This document shows positions 1 through 5,498 of a stretch of 8,066 bases of DNA, piece after piece. Every line of letters begins with the position of its first letter. Positions within the stretch are counted from its first letter, which is position 1. The stretch is taken from positions 1-8,066 of the forward strand of contig CAKZOY010000138.1 of assembly GCA_937138275.1 (NCBI GenBank), given 5' to 3'. This DNA is from an uncultured Chloroflexota bacterium. GTDB taxonomy: Bacteria > Chloroflexota > Anaerolineae > B4-G1 > DUEL01. The notes beneath the pieces were generated by a model. The model was not told where the DNA came from and did no database searches. It saw only the letters and a program-made list of their open reading frames with translations. A program made the translations under genes and the position numbers.

Positions 1-39
1 TACAACCCCACGGGGAGGGGGGAGAAAAACCCCTTCCCT

Positions 40-71
40 CTTGCCCACTTGCTCACTTGCCCTCTTGCTCC
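40..71. repeat. Four tandem 8-bp units (CTTGCYCW-like)
   Basis: Four consecutive octamers read CTTGCCCA, CTTGCTCA, CTTGCCCT and CTTGCTCC. Units 1 and 3, and units 2 and 4, differ from each other only in the last base, so the array may also be read as two 16-bp units. No reading frame spans it. It is an intergenic simple repeat. A role in slippage or in spacing is possible but not shown. Confidence 0.75.
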
Positions 72-93
72 CCCGCCCGCAGGGCAGGGGGAG
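68..93. repeat. GC-only stem-loop in upstream intergenic region
   Basis: CTCCCCC (68-74) and GCCC (75-78) pair with GGGC (82-85) and GGGGGAG (87-93), leaving a 3-nt loop and one bulged A at 86. No T-run follows on either strand, so it is not a classical intrinsic terminator. It overlaps the first G-tract of the G-quadruplex candidate at 87-119, so the two structures would compete. Confidence 0.5.
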
Positions 94-119
94 AGGGGGA
101 ACCAAGGGGGGTGAGGGGG
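87..119 (+). other. Putative G-quadruplex motif
   Basis: Four G-runs of 5, 5, 6 and 5 lie at 87-91, 95-99, 106-111 and 115-119, separated by loops of 3, 6 and 3 nt. This meets the usual G3+N1-7 pattern with room for more than three tetrads. More G-runs follow at 128-130, 132-134, 140-143 and 149-154. The motif is on the + strand, upstream of the terminator, and therefore probably in the 3' UTR of an unseen upstream gene. Confidence 0.5.
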
Positions 120-137
120 CATTACTTGGGAGGGCAC

Positions 138-179
138 ACGGGGTTTGCGGGGGGCAAAGTCACTCGCAAACCCCGTTTT
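138..179 (+). terminator. Intrinsic terminator of an upstream gene
   Basis: A perfect 12-bp stem pairs ACGGGGTTTGCG (138-149) with CGCAAACCCCGT (165-176) around a 15-nt loop. TTTT (176-179) follows at once, then ATT. The polarity fits + strand transcription only, because the other strand has no T-run after the stem. It implies a + strand gene ending left of the window and separates it from the glycerol cluster. Confidence 0.85.
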
Positions 180-185
180 ATTCCT

Positions 186-204
186 GTGTTTCTAAATGAA
201 ACAC
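186..204. promoter_or_regulatory. Operator-like palindrome 1
   Basis: GTGTTTC-TAAAT-GAAACAC is a perfect inverted repeat with 7-bp arms and an odd 5-bp centre. Its core TGTTTC-N5-GAAACA recurs at 220-236, which makes chance unlikely. The centre (195) lies about 93 bp upstream of the predicted transcription start. TGTTT-type half sites are known for DeoR-family sugar and glycerol regulators such as LacR and GlpR, so that family is a possible reader. No regulator gene lies in the window. Confidence 0.75.
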
Positions 205-219
205 CAAAGCCCGCAAAGA

Positions 220-236
220 TGTTTCTGTTTGAAACA
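220..236. promoter_or_regulatory. Operator-like palindrome 2
   Basis: TGTTTC-TGTTT-GAAACA has exactly the same half sites and spacing as the palindrome at 186-204; only the central five bases differ. Centre-to-centre distance is 33 bp, about three helical turns, so dimers would sit on nearly the same DNA face. The centre (228) falls near -60 from the predicted start, ahead of the -35 box. That position suits an activator or a cooperative looping regulator better than simple blocking of polymerase. Confidence 0.75.
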
Positions 237-252
237 ATTTGACCCCCGCATA

Positions 253-281
253 TTGACATTCCTCCCCTCATATGTTATCCT
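253..281 (+). promoter_or_regulatory. Sigma70-type promoter for the glycerol operon
   Basis: A consensus -35 box TTGACA (253-258) is followed by an optimal 17-bp spacer and the -10 box TATCCT (276-281, four of six consensus bases). The start is expected near 287-290, giving a leader of about 138 nt before glpF. The weak -10 together with palindromes near -60 and -93 suggests a promoter that depends on an activator. It is the best promoter visible in the window. Confidence 0.7.
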
Positions 282-312
282 GCATCGTGAATTCCTCACT
301 ACTTGCCTCATG

Positions 313-340
313 TCGGCGAAAGGAGGTGATAATCGGCGAA
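313..340 (+). promoter_or_regulatory. Leader element: orphan anti-16S sequence between direct repeats
   Basis: AAGGAGGTGAT (320-330) matches the 3' end of 16S rRNA over eleven bases, better than the true glpF ribosome site, yet no ATG or GTG with a meaningful frame follows at normal spacing. TCGGCGAA occurs on both sides, at 313-320 and 333-340, 20 bp apart. It could be a ribosome standby site, part of a tiny leader ORF, or a chance match. GATAAT at 328-333 with TTGCCT at 303-308 (19-bp spacer) could also be a weak second promoter. Confidence 0.4.
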
Positions 341-357
341 TATTTGTACGCGTCACC

Positions 358-390
358 CAATTGATTTTTACCCCCCAAAAATTGAAATTG
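358..390 (+). promoter_or_regulatory. Weak A/T stem-loop before the glpF ribosome site
   Basis: TTTTT (365-369) pairs with AAAAA (377-381) around a loop of one A and six Cs. The stem can be extended with bulges so that CAATT (358-362) meets the AA-ATTG side (385-390). It is A/T-rich, has no terminal T-run, and sits 21 nt ahead of the glpF Shine-Dalgarno site. It may affect leader folding. I consider it weak. Confidence 0.3.
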
Positions 391-425
391 TAATCCCCAT
401 TCCATATCCTTAAGGAGAGCAAGCG

Positions 426-1220
426 ATGAAGAAGAACAGTCTGCTGGCCGAGTGCATTGCAGAGGTCTTCGGGACCTTCATCCTGATCCTCCTGGGCGAC
501 GGGGTTGTCGCCAACGTGGGATTGGCCCCGCGCCTCGCCGCCCCCGCCTATAACTGGAACACCATCACCTTCGGCTGGGCTATGGCGGTGGTTGTGGCCG
601 TGTACGTCGCCGGTGGGGTCTCCGGCGCCCATATCAACCCGGCCGTGACCCTGACGATGGCTGTGCGGGGTGTCTTCCCCTGGAAGAAAGTGCTGCCCTA
701 CTGGATCTCCCAGGTTCTGGGCGCGTTCCTGGGCGCCCTGGGCGTGTACCTCGTCTATATGGAGGGTCTGGTCGCCGCAGGAGTGCCCAACGTCTGGTGC
801 ACCGGGCCCGGTTCGGTCTTCGGTCAGGCTTTCTGGGGCGGAACAGGGGCCGGCGCGCTGACCAATTACTCCCTGGTCAACGCTGTCATCGCCGAAATCT
901 TCGGCACCGCCGTGCTGCTCTGGGGGGTGCTGGCGGTGGGTGACTCCCGCAACCTGGGCGTCGGGGCCAACCTCGGGCCTCTCCTGGTCGGTCTGGTCGT
1001 CCTGGGCGTCGGCCTCTGCCTCGGTGGGCCCTCCGGCTACGCCATTAACCCGGCCCGCGACCTGGGGCCGCGCCTCCTGGGCACCCTCGTGGGGACTAAG
1101 GGGCTCTTCACCGGCGTGTACTGGATCGTCGCCCCGATCATCGGCCCCCTGGTCGGCGGGGTCCTGGGCGGCCTGACCTACGACTGGCTGATCGGCCGCA
1201 CCCTCGCCGCAAAGGGATAG
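426..1220 (+). CDS. glpF: Glycerol facilitator (aquaglyceroporin, MIP family)
   Basis: A 264-residue inner-membrane channel that lets glycerol, and probably other small polyols, diffuse into the cell. Both MIP half-helix signatures are present: NPA at 71-73 after SGAHI, and NPARD at 208-212 after SGYAI. Asp212 after the Arg is the mark of glycerol facilitators as opposed to water-specific aquaporins. By alignment to E. coli GlpF, the selectivity filter is Trp51, Gly196, Tyr205 and Arg211, with Tyr in place of Phe200. Six hydrophobic segments are visible between a short KK-containing N-terminus and the C-terminus. The ATG is fixed by AAGGAG (412-417) eight bases upstream. It is the first gene of the operon, so uptake precedes the kinases. 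Function is confident; fine specificity is not. Confidence 0.95.
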   Translation: MKKNSLLAECIAEVFGTFILILLGDGVVANVGLAPRLAAPAYNWNTITFGWAMAVVVAVYVAGGVSGAHINPAVTLTMAVRGVFPWKKVLPYWISQVLGAFLGALGVYLVYMEGLVAAGVPNVWCTGPGSVFGQAFWGGTGAGALTNYSLVNAVIAEIFGTAVLLWGVLAVGDSRNLGVGANLGPLLVGLVVLGVGLCLGGPSGYAINPARDLGPRLLGTLVGTKGLFTGVYWIVAPIIGPLVGGVLGGLTYDWLIGRTLAAKG

Positions 1221-1247
1221 GAATCCACACTGACGGGGGAGGGGGCC

Positions 1248-2321
1248 ATGAAAAAACTCATCAATCACCCGGCAAATGTGGTAAAGGAAGAACTGGAGGG
1301 CATCGCTCTGGCCTATCCCGACCTGGTGAAAGTCCACTTTGAGCCCAACTTCATCTATCGCGCCGACGCGCCGATCCCGGGCAAAGTGGTCGTCATCTCC
1401 GGCGGCGGAAGCGGCCACGAGCCGATGCACGGGGGGTTCGTCGGTGGGGGAATGCTAGATGCGGCCTGCCCGGGCGAGGTCTTCACTTCCCCCACCCCGG
1501 ACCAGATGTTAGAAGCGGCCAAGATGGTGCACGGAGGCGCCGGTGTGCTGTACATCGTCAAAAACTACACCGGCGACGTGATGAACTTTGAGATGGCGGC
1601 CGATATGGCCCGCGCCGAGGGCATCCGCGTGCTGAACATCCTGATTGACGACGACGTCGCCGTGAAGGATAGCCTCTACACCGCCGGACGCCGGGGCACC
1701 GGCACGACGGTGCTGGCGGAGAAAATCTGCGGCGCTGCGGCCGAACGCGGGTACGACCTGAAGCGCGTGGCCGATCTCTGCCGACGGGTGAACATCAATG
1801 GCCGCTCTATGGGGATGGCGCTTACCCCCTGCACCGTCCCCATGGCCGGCAAGCCGACCTTTGAACTCGCCGAAGACGAGATGGAGGTCGGTATCGGCAT
1901 CCACGGGGAGCCCGGCCGGGAGCGGATGAAACTCAAGACCGCCGACGAGATCACCGAAATGATGGCCCTGGCCATCATTGAGGACCCGCCCTATCGGCGC
2001 ACGGTGCGGGAGTGGGACGAAGAGAAGGCGGATTGGGTGGAGATTGAACTGGAAGACCCGCCGTTCCAGCCGGGCGATCCGGTGCTGGCCTTTGTGAACA
2101 GCATGGGCGGCACCCCCGATATTGAGTTGCCCATCGTCTACCGGAAATTGCACGAGATCTGTACCAAGAAGGGGCTCAGGATCGTGCGCAACCTCATCGG
2201 GCGCTATATCACCTCGCTGGAAATGCAGGGGGTCTCCATCACCCTCCTGCGCATGGACGACGAGTTGATTGACCTGTGGGATGCACCGGTCAAGACGCCG
2301 GGCCTGCGGTGGGGGATGTAA
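1248..2321 (+). CDS. dhaK: Dihydroxyacetone kinase, DHA-binding subunit DhaK
   Basis: 357 residues, almost the same length as E. coli DhaK (356) and similar throughout. It binds DHA covalently as a hemiaminal and receives phosphate from nucleotide bound to DhaL, giving DHA phosphate. Visible motifs are GGGSGHEP around His57, KNYTGD around Asp110, IDDDVAVKDSLYTAGRRG in mid-protein, and GIHGEPG with His219. These equal His56, Asp109 and the substrate-binding His218 of the E. coli enzyme, shifted by one. The C-terminus (WDAPVKTPGLRWG) is complete. The start is supported by a G-rich ribosome site (GGAGG at 1238-1242, five bases ahead). It lies 27 nt after glpF and is probably cotranscribed. The length is that of the separate K subunit, not the fused single-chain ATP-dependent kinase. 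Confidence 0.95.
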   Translation: MKKLINHPANVVKEELEGIALAYPDLVKVHFEPNFIYRADAPIPGKVVVISGGGSGHEPMHGGFVGGGMLDAACPGEVFTSPTPDQMLEAAKMVHGGAGVLYIVKNYTGDVMNFEMAADMARAEGIRVLNILIDDDVAVKDSLYTAGRRGTGTTVLAEKICGAAAERGYDLKRVADLCRRVNINGRSMGMALTPCTVPMAGKPTFELAEDEMEVGIGIHGEPGRERMKLKTADEITEMMALAIIEDPPYRRTVREWDEEKADWVEIELEDPPFQPGDPVLAFVNSMGGTPDIELPIVYRKLHEICTKKGLRIVRNLIGRYITSLEMQGVSITLLRMDDELIDLWDAPVKTPGLRWGM

Positions 2322-2332
2322 CCGGTCGCCGA

Positions 2333-2391
2333 ACCCTGCCCATTTCCGCGGTTGCCAGAACACCGGACGGTAGCCCGGGAATGGGCAGGGT
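2333..2391 (+). promoter_or_regulatory. Strong stem-loop in the dhaK-dhaL gap
   Basis: ACCCTGCCCATT (2333-2344) is perfectly complementary to AATGGGCAGGGT (2380-2391). In RNA the stem extends by TCCG/CGGG (2345-2348 with 2376-2379, one G-U pair) to 16 bp, enclosing about 27 nt. No U-run follows, so it is not a standard terminator. Its 3' base lies 10 nt before the dhaL ribosome site. It could stabilise the upstream transcript, mark a processing site or tune dhaK:dhaL output. It also contains an in-frame ATG (2381) that could be mistaken for the dhaL start. Confidence 0.65.
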
Positions 2392-2401
2392 ATCTTACAG
2401 C

Positions 2402-2407
2402 AAGGAG
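2402..2407 (+). promoter_or_regulatory. dhaL ribosome binding site (selects TTG start)
   Basis: AAGGAG lies six bases ahead of TTG at 2414. No comparable site precedes the upstream in-frame ATGs at 2276 (inside dhaK) or 2381 (inside the hairpin stem). This site therefore decides the start. Confidence 0.75.
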
Positions 2408-2413
2408 TGGAAA

Positions 2414-3067
2414 TTGGCTATCACGACGAAAGAAGTCTTGATATGCCTTCACAGAATGGCCGAAGTCCTGGAGGCCAATCGGGAATACCTCACGTCGCTG
2501 GACGCCGCCATCGGGGACGCCGACCATGGGATTAACATGGACCGGGGCTTCAAAGCGGTCCTGGCGAAACTCCCCTCGGTGGAAGATAAGGACGCCGGCA
2601 CCATTCTGAAAACGGTCGGGGTGGCCCTGGTCTCCACCGTAGGCGGGGCCGGTGGACCCCTCTACGGTACGGCGTTCATGCAGGCGGGAATGGCGGTGGC
2701 CGGCAAGTATGAACTGGAACCCCAGGACGTACTGGCTGCCTTAGATGCCGCGCTGAAAGGTGTCGTGATGCGGGGGAAGGCAAACCTGGGGGATAAAACC
2801 ATGGTGGATGCCATCACCCCGGCCGTCAACGCGATGCGCAGTGCCCTGGAGAACGGCGCCGACCTGGCGGAAGCGCTGGAGCATGCCGTCGCCGCTGCCG
2901 AGCAGGGAATGAAAGATACCATCCCCATGCTGGCCCGCAAGGGCCGGGCCAGTTACCTGGGAGAGCGCAGCATCGGTCATCAGGACCCCGGCGCGACCTC
3001 TTCCTACCTGATCATCAAAGTGATGGCCGATGTGGCGCGGGAACTGAAAGCGGAAAGTAAAAATTAG
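2414..3067 (+). CDS. dhaL: Dihydroxyacetone kinase, nucleotide-binding subunit DhaL
   Basis: 217 residues if started at TTG 2414. This subunit holds the Mg-ADP/ATP that phosphorylates DHA on DhaK. The Mg-binding loop LDAAIGDADHG places Asp30, Asp35 and Asp37 exactly at the E. coli DhaL numbers, which independently supports the TTG start. Further family marks are TVGGAGGPLYG (about 75-85), GDKTMVDA (about 127-133) and the C-terminal KGRASYLGERSIGHQDPGATSS (about 176-197). In PTS-type systems the bound ADP is rephosphorylated by DhaM; no dhaM lies here. The subunit may use a distant DhaM, or exchange ATP. Upstream ATGs at 2276 and 2381 are in frame, but the residues they would add are not family-like. 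It is separated from dhaK by 92 nt containing a hairpin, and from glpK by 30 nt. Confidence 0.93.
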   Translation: MAITTKEVLICLHRMAEVLEANREYLTSLDAAIGDADHGINMDRGFKAVLAKLPSVEDKDAGTILKTVGVALVSTVGGAGGPLYGTAFMQAGMAVAGKYELEPQDVLAALDAALKGVVMRGKANLGDKTMVDAITPAVNAMRSALENGADLAEALEHAVAAAEQGMKDTIPMLARKGRASYLGERSIGHQDPGATSSYLIIKVMADVARELKAESKN

Positions 3068-3097
3068 CAAAAACATCAATTTGTCAGGAGGGTTAAA

Positions 3098-4609
3098 ATG
3101 GCTAAGTACGTTGCTGCTGTGGACCAGGGTACGACCAGTACCCGCTTTATGGTCTTTGACCACGCCGGTCAGGTGGTCAGCGTCCATCAACTGGAGCACG
3201 AGCAGATCTATCCCAGGCCCGGTTGGGTGGAGCACAACCCGATGGAGATCTGGGAGCGCACCCAGCAGGTGATCAAGGCCGCGCTGGAGAAGAACGGCAT
3301 TGACCCGAATGAAATCGCCGCGATCGGCGTCACCAACCAGCGCGAGACCACCATCGTCTGGGATAAGAAGACCGGCAAGCCCTACTACAACGCCATTGTC
3401 TGGCAGTGCACCCGCACCAAGGACATCTGCGATGAACTGGCCAAAGATGGCGGTCAGGACCGCTTCCGCCCCAAGACCGGACTCCCGCTGGCGACCTACT
3501 TCTCCGGCCCGAAACTCAAGTGGATTCTGGACAATGTGCCGGGAGTCCGGGAAGCGGCCGAGAAGGGAGACGCGCTCTTCGGCAACATTGACACCTGGGA
3601 AATCTGGTGGCTCACCGGCGGCCCCAACGGCGGCGCCCACGTGACCGACGTCAGCAATGCCAGCCGCACAATGATGATGAATCTGGAGACCCTGGACTGG
3701 GACCAGGAAATCCTGGACATCCTGGGCATCCCCCGCCAGATGTTGCCGGAGATCCGCCCCTCCAGCGACCCGAAGATTTACGGCTACACGCCTAAGGACG
3801 GGCCGTTCGGCGCCTCCATCCCGGTCTGCGGTGACCTGGGCGACCAGCAGGCAGCGCTGGTAGGCCAGACCTGCTTCAGCCCCGGCGAGGCGAAGAACAC
3901 CTACGGCACCGGCTGCTTCATGCTGCTGAACACCGGCACATCTCCGGTACCCAGCAAAAGCGGCCTCCTGACCACGCTGGGGTACAAGATGGGGGATCAA
4001 CCGGCGGTCTACTGCCTGGAGGGCTCCATCGCCATCACCGGCGCGCTGGTGCAGTGGCTGCGGGATAACCTCAAGTTCTACGACTTCTCCAAGCACATTG
4101 AGGACTACGCCCGCTCGGTGCCGGATAGCGGTGGTATCTACTTCGTCCCCGCCTTCTCCGGCCTCTTCGCCCCCTACTGGCGAATGGATGCCCGCGGGGT
4201 GATCGTCGGCCTAACCCGCTTCATCACCAAGGCCCACATCTGCCGCGCCGCGCTGGAGGCCACCGCCTACCAGACCCGCGAAGTGCTGGACGCGATGGAG
4301 AAGGACTCCGGCGTGAAACTGGCGGCGCTCAAGGTGGACGGCGGTATGGTCTTCAACGAACTGCTGATGCAGTTCCAGGCCGACATCCTGGGCGTGCGGG
4401 TCGTGCGGCCCACTGTCGCTGAGACGACCTCCCTGGGCGCGGCCTACGCGGCGGGCCTCGCCGTCGGCTTCTGGGAGAACCTGGACGACCTGCGCCAGAA
4501 CTGGGGCGTGGACAAAGTCTGGGAGCCCCAGATGGACCCCGAGACCCGCGAGCGGCTCTACAAGGGCTGGCTGAAGGCGGTGGAGCGGACCTTCGGCTGG
4601 GTGGAATAG
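3098..4609 (+). CDS. glpK: Glycerol kinase (FGGY family)
   Basis: 503 residues, full length. It phosphorylates cytosolic glycerol with ATP to sn-glycerol 3-phosphate, trapping it in the cell. Seen: the phosphate-binding loop DQGTTSTR (9-16), NQRETT (80-85) with the glycerol-contacting Arg82 and Glu83, Tyr134, GDQQAAL with catalytic Asp249 and Gln250, YGTGCF (269-274), and the FGGY C-terminal signature region (KVDGGMVFNELLMQFQADIL). The HFYG motif whose His is phosphorylated by HPr in Firmicutes GlpK is replaced by GPFG (235-238). The E. coli fructose-1,6-bisphosphate site Arg (GGTR) appears as Ser240. Neither classical control is therefore evident. AGGAGG (3086-3091) stands six bases before the ATG. 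An intrinsic terminator follows, so this may be the last gene of the basal transcript. Confidence 0.96.
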   Translation: MAKYVAAVDQGTTSTRFMVFDHAGQVVSVHQLEHEQIYPRPGWVEHNPMEIWERTQQVIKAALEKNGIDPNEIAAIGVTNQRETTIVWDKKTGKPYYNAIVWQCTRTKDICDELAKDGGQDRFRPKTGLPLATYFSGPKLKWILDNVPGVREAAEKGDALFGNIDTWEIWWLTGGPNGGAHVTDVSNASRTMMMNLETLDWDQEILDILGIPRQMLPEIRPSSDPKIYGYTPKDGPFGASIPVCGDLGDQQAALVGQTCFSPGEAKNTYGTGCFMLLNTGTSPVPSKSGLLTTLGYKMGDQPAVYCLEGSIAITGALVQWLRDNLKFYDFSKHIEDYARSVPDSGGIYFVPAFSGLFAPYWRMDARGVIVGLTRFITKAHICRAALEATAYQTREVLDAMEKDSGVKLAALKVDGGMVFNELLMQFQADILGVRVVRPTVAETTSLGAAYAAGLAVGFWENLDDLRQNWGVDKVWEPQMDPETRERLYKGWLKAVERTFGWVE

Positions 4610-4626
4610 CGCCCGGACAAAATCCA

Positions 4627-4673
4627 GGGGGGAGGGGCGGGAGCGGGGAGGTCCCGCCTCCTCCCCCTTTTCT
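4627..4673 (+). terminator. Intrinsic terminator between glpK and etfB, overlapping a G-quadruplex motif
   Basis: A G-rich arm (4627-4642) pairs with TCCCGCCTCCTCCCCC (4652-4667) with a single bulge, followed by TTTTCT (4668-4673). The etfB start codon is only 13 nt beyond the T-run. The 5' arm and loop also contain G-runs at 4627-4632, 4634-4637, 4639-4641 and 4645-4648, with loops of 1, 1 and 3 nt, a strong quadruplex pattern that would exclude the terminator stem. No convincing promoter is visible between it and etfB, so downstream expression probably needs read-through or a promoter inside glpK. Confidence 0.8.
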
Positions 4674-4686
4674 ATGAGGCGGAACT

Positions 4687-5487
4687 ATGCACATCATCGT
4701 CTGTATCAAACAGATTATAGACCCGGAAGTCCCTTTTCACCTTTTCCGCATTGACCCGGTGGCGAAACGACAGGTCCAGGGCACACACCCCCTGGTCATC
4801 AGCACCTACGACGAAGTCGCCGTAGAAGTCGCTCTCCAGTTGAAAGAGAAGGTCGGGGGCAGGGTGACCGTCCTCACGCTGGGGCGGAAAGAGGCCATTC
4901 AGGCCCTCCACCAGGCCCTGGCGATGGGCGCCGATGACGCCGTCCTGCTCTCCGATTTGAGTTTTGAAGAAACGGATTCCTTTGGGAAAGCCCGCGTCCT
5001 GGCCGCCGCCATCCGCAAAATCGGCGCCTTTGACATGGTCCTGTGCGGGCGTCAGGCAGGGGATGTGGAGTTTGGACTGGTAGGGCCTTTCCTGGCCGGA
5101 GAACTGGGTATCCCCTGTGTCCCTCTGGCCGCCAACTTTGAACCGGTGGACAGCACCCTTCGTATCCGGCGGCCGGTGGAGACCGGCTATGAGATTCTGG
5201 AGGCCCCCCTTCCGATTCTGGCGACGATCACCAATGATACAAGCAACGTCCCCCGGTATGCTTCGGTAAGGGGACTGCGGGCCGCGATGCGGATACCCGT
5301 CCCCACCTGGTCCGCAGCCGATCTGGGCATCAGCCCCTCCGACCTGGCCGAACCGGTCCGAATTGAGATAGACGAACTGTTTATCCCTCAACGGGAGATG
5401 CGTTGCGAGATCATCGGGGGCGAATCCGGCGCCGAGAAAGCGCGCAATCTGGTTGCCCGGCTGAAAGCGCTGGGGTTGATCGGGTGA
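4687..5487 (+). CDS. etfB: Electron transfer flavoprotein, beta subunit
   Basis: 266 residues, near the usual EtfB length (250-260). With EtfA it forms a soluble heterodimer that takes electrons from a flavin dehydrogenase. Family marks: N-terminal CIKQIIDPE (6-14); STYDEVAVEVALQLKEK (39-55); VTVLTLG (61-67); ALHQALAMGADDAVLL (73-88); the nucleotide loop GRQAGDVEFGLVGP (121-134); and NVPRYASVRGLRAAMRIPV (187-205), the position of the partner-recognition loop. The nucleotide loop departs from the familiar GRQAIDGDTAQVGP pattern, so it is unclear whether it holds AMP (canonical ETF) or a second FAD (bifurcating ETF). The lysine-rich end of the human recognition loop is replaced by RAAMRI, hinting at a different partner. 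The ATG is chosen for family-like N-terminus; the ribosome site (GAGGCGGA, 4676-4683) is modest. Confidence 0.93.
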   Translation: MHIIVCIKQIIDPEVPFHLFRIDPVAKRQVQGTHPLVISTYDEVAVEVALQLKEKVGGRVTVLTLGRKEAIQALHQALAMGADDAVLLSDLSFEETDSFGKARVLAAAIRKIGAFDMVLCGRQAGDVEFGLVGPFLAGELGIPCVPLAANFEPVDSTLRIRRPVETGYEILEAPLPILATITNDTSNVPRYASVRGLRAAMRIPVPTWSAADLGISPSDLAEPVRIEIDELFIPQREMRCEIIGGESGAEKARNLVARLKALGLIG

Positions 5488-5498
5488 GGAGGGACAAA

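Noticed and set aside
196..393. 65-codon + strand open frame in the leader region
   Set aside because: It begins between the two operators, runs through the promoter and has no ribosome site or protein-like pattern; regulatory DNA explains the region better.
382..410. Second promoter TTGAAA-17-TATCCT just before glpF
   Set aside because: Spacing and boxes look good, but the start would fall in or after the glpF Shine-Dalgarno site, leaving almost no leader. Kept only as a possible leaderless transcript.
192..1430. 412-residue open frame on the - strand across glpF and dhaK
   Set aside because: It is an antisense shadow of GC-rich genes: low-complexity His/Gly/Asp-rich translation, no family match and no ribosome site. 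The + strand products are unmistakable.
2276..2413. N-terminal extension of DhaL from ATG 2276 or 2381
   Set aside because: The first overlaps the end of dhaK and the second lies in a hairpin stem. Neither has a ribosome site, and the added residues are not family-like.
2741..4096. 451-residue open frame on the - strand across dhaL and glpK
   Set aside because: It spans two well-conserved opposite-strand genes and their gap, and its composition is that of the complement of codon-biased DNA.
5403..5498. N-terminal extension of EtfA into etfB
   Set aside because: The extension is the etfB 3' end read in another frame; the ATG at 5499 has a strong ribosome site and a typical EtfA beginning.
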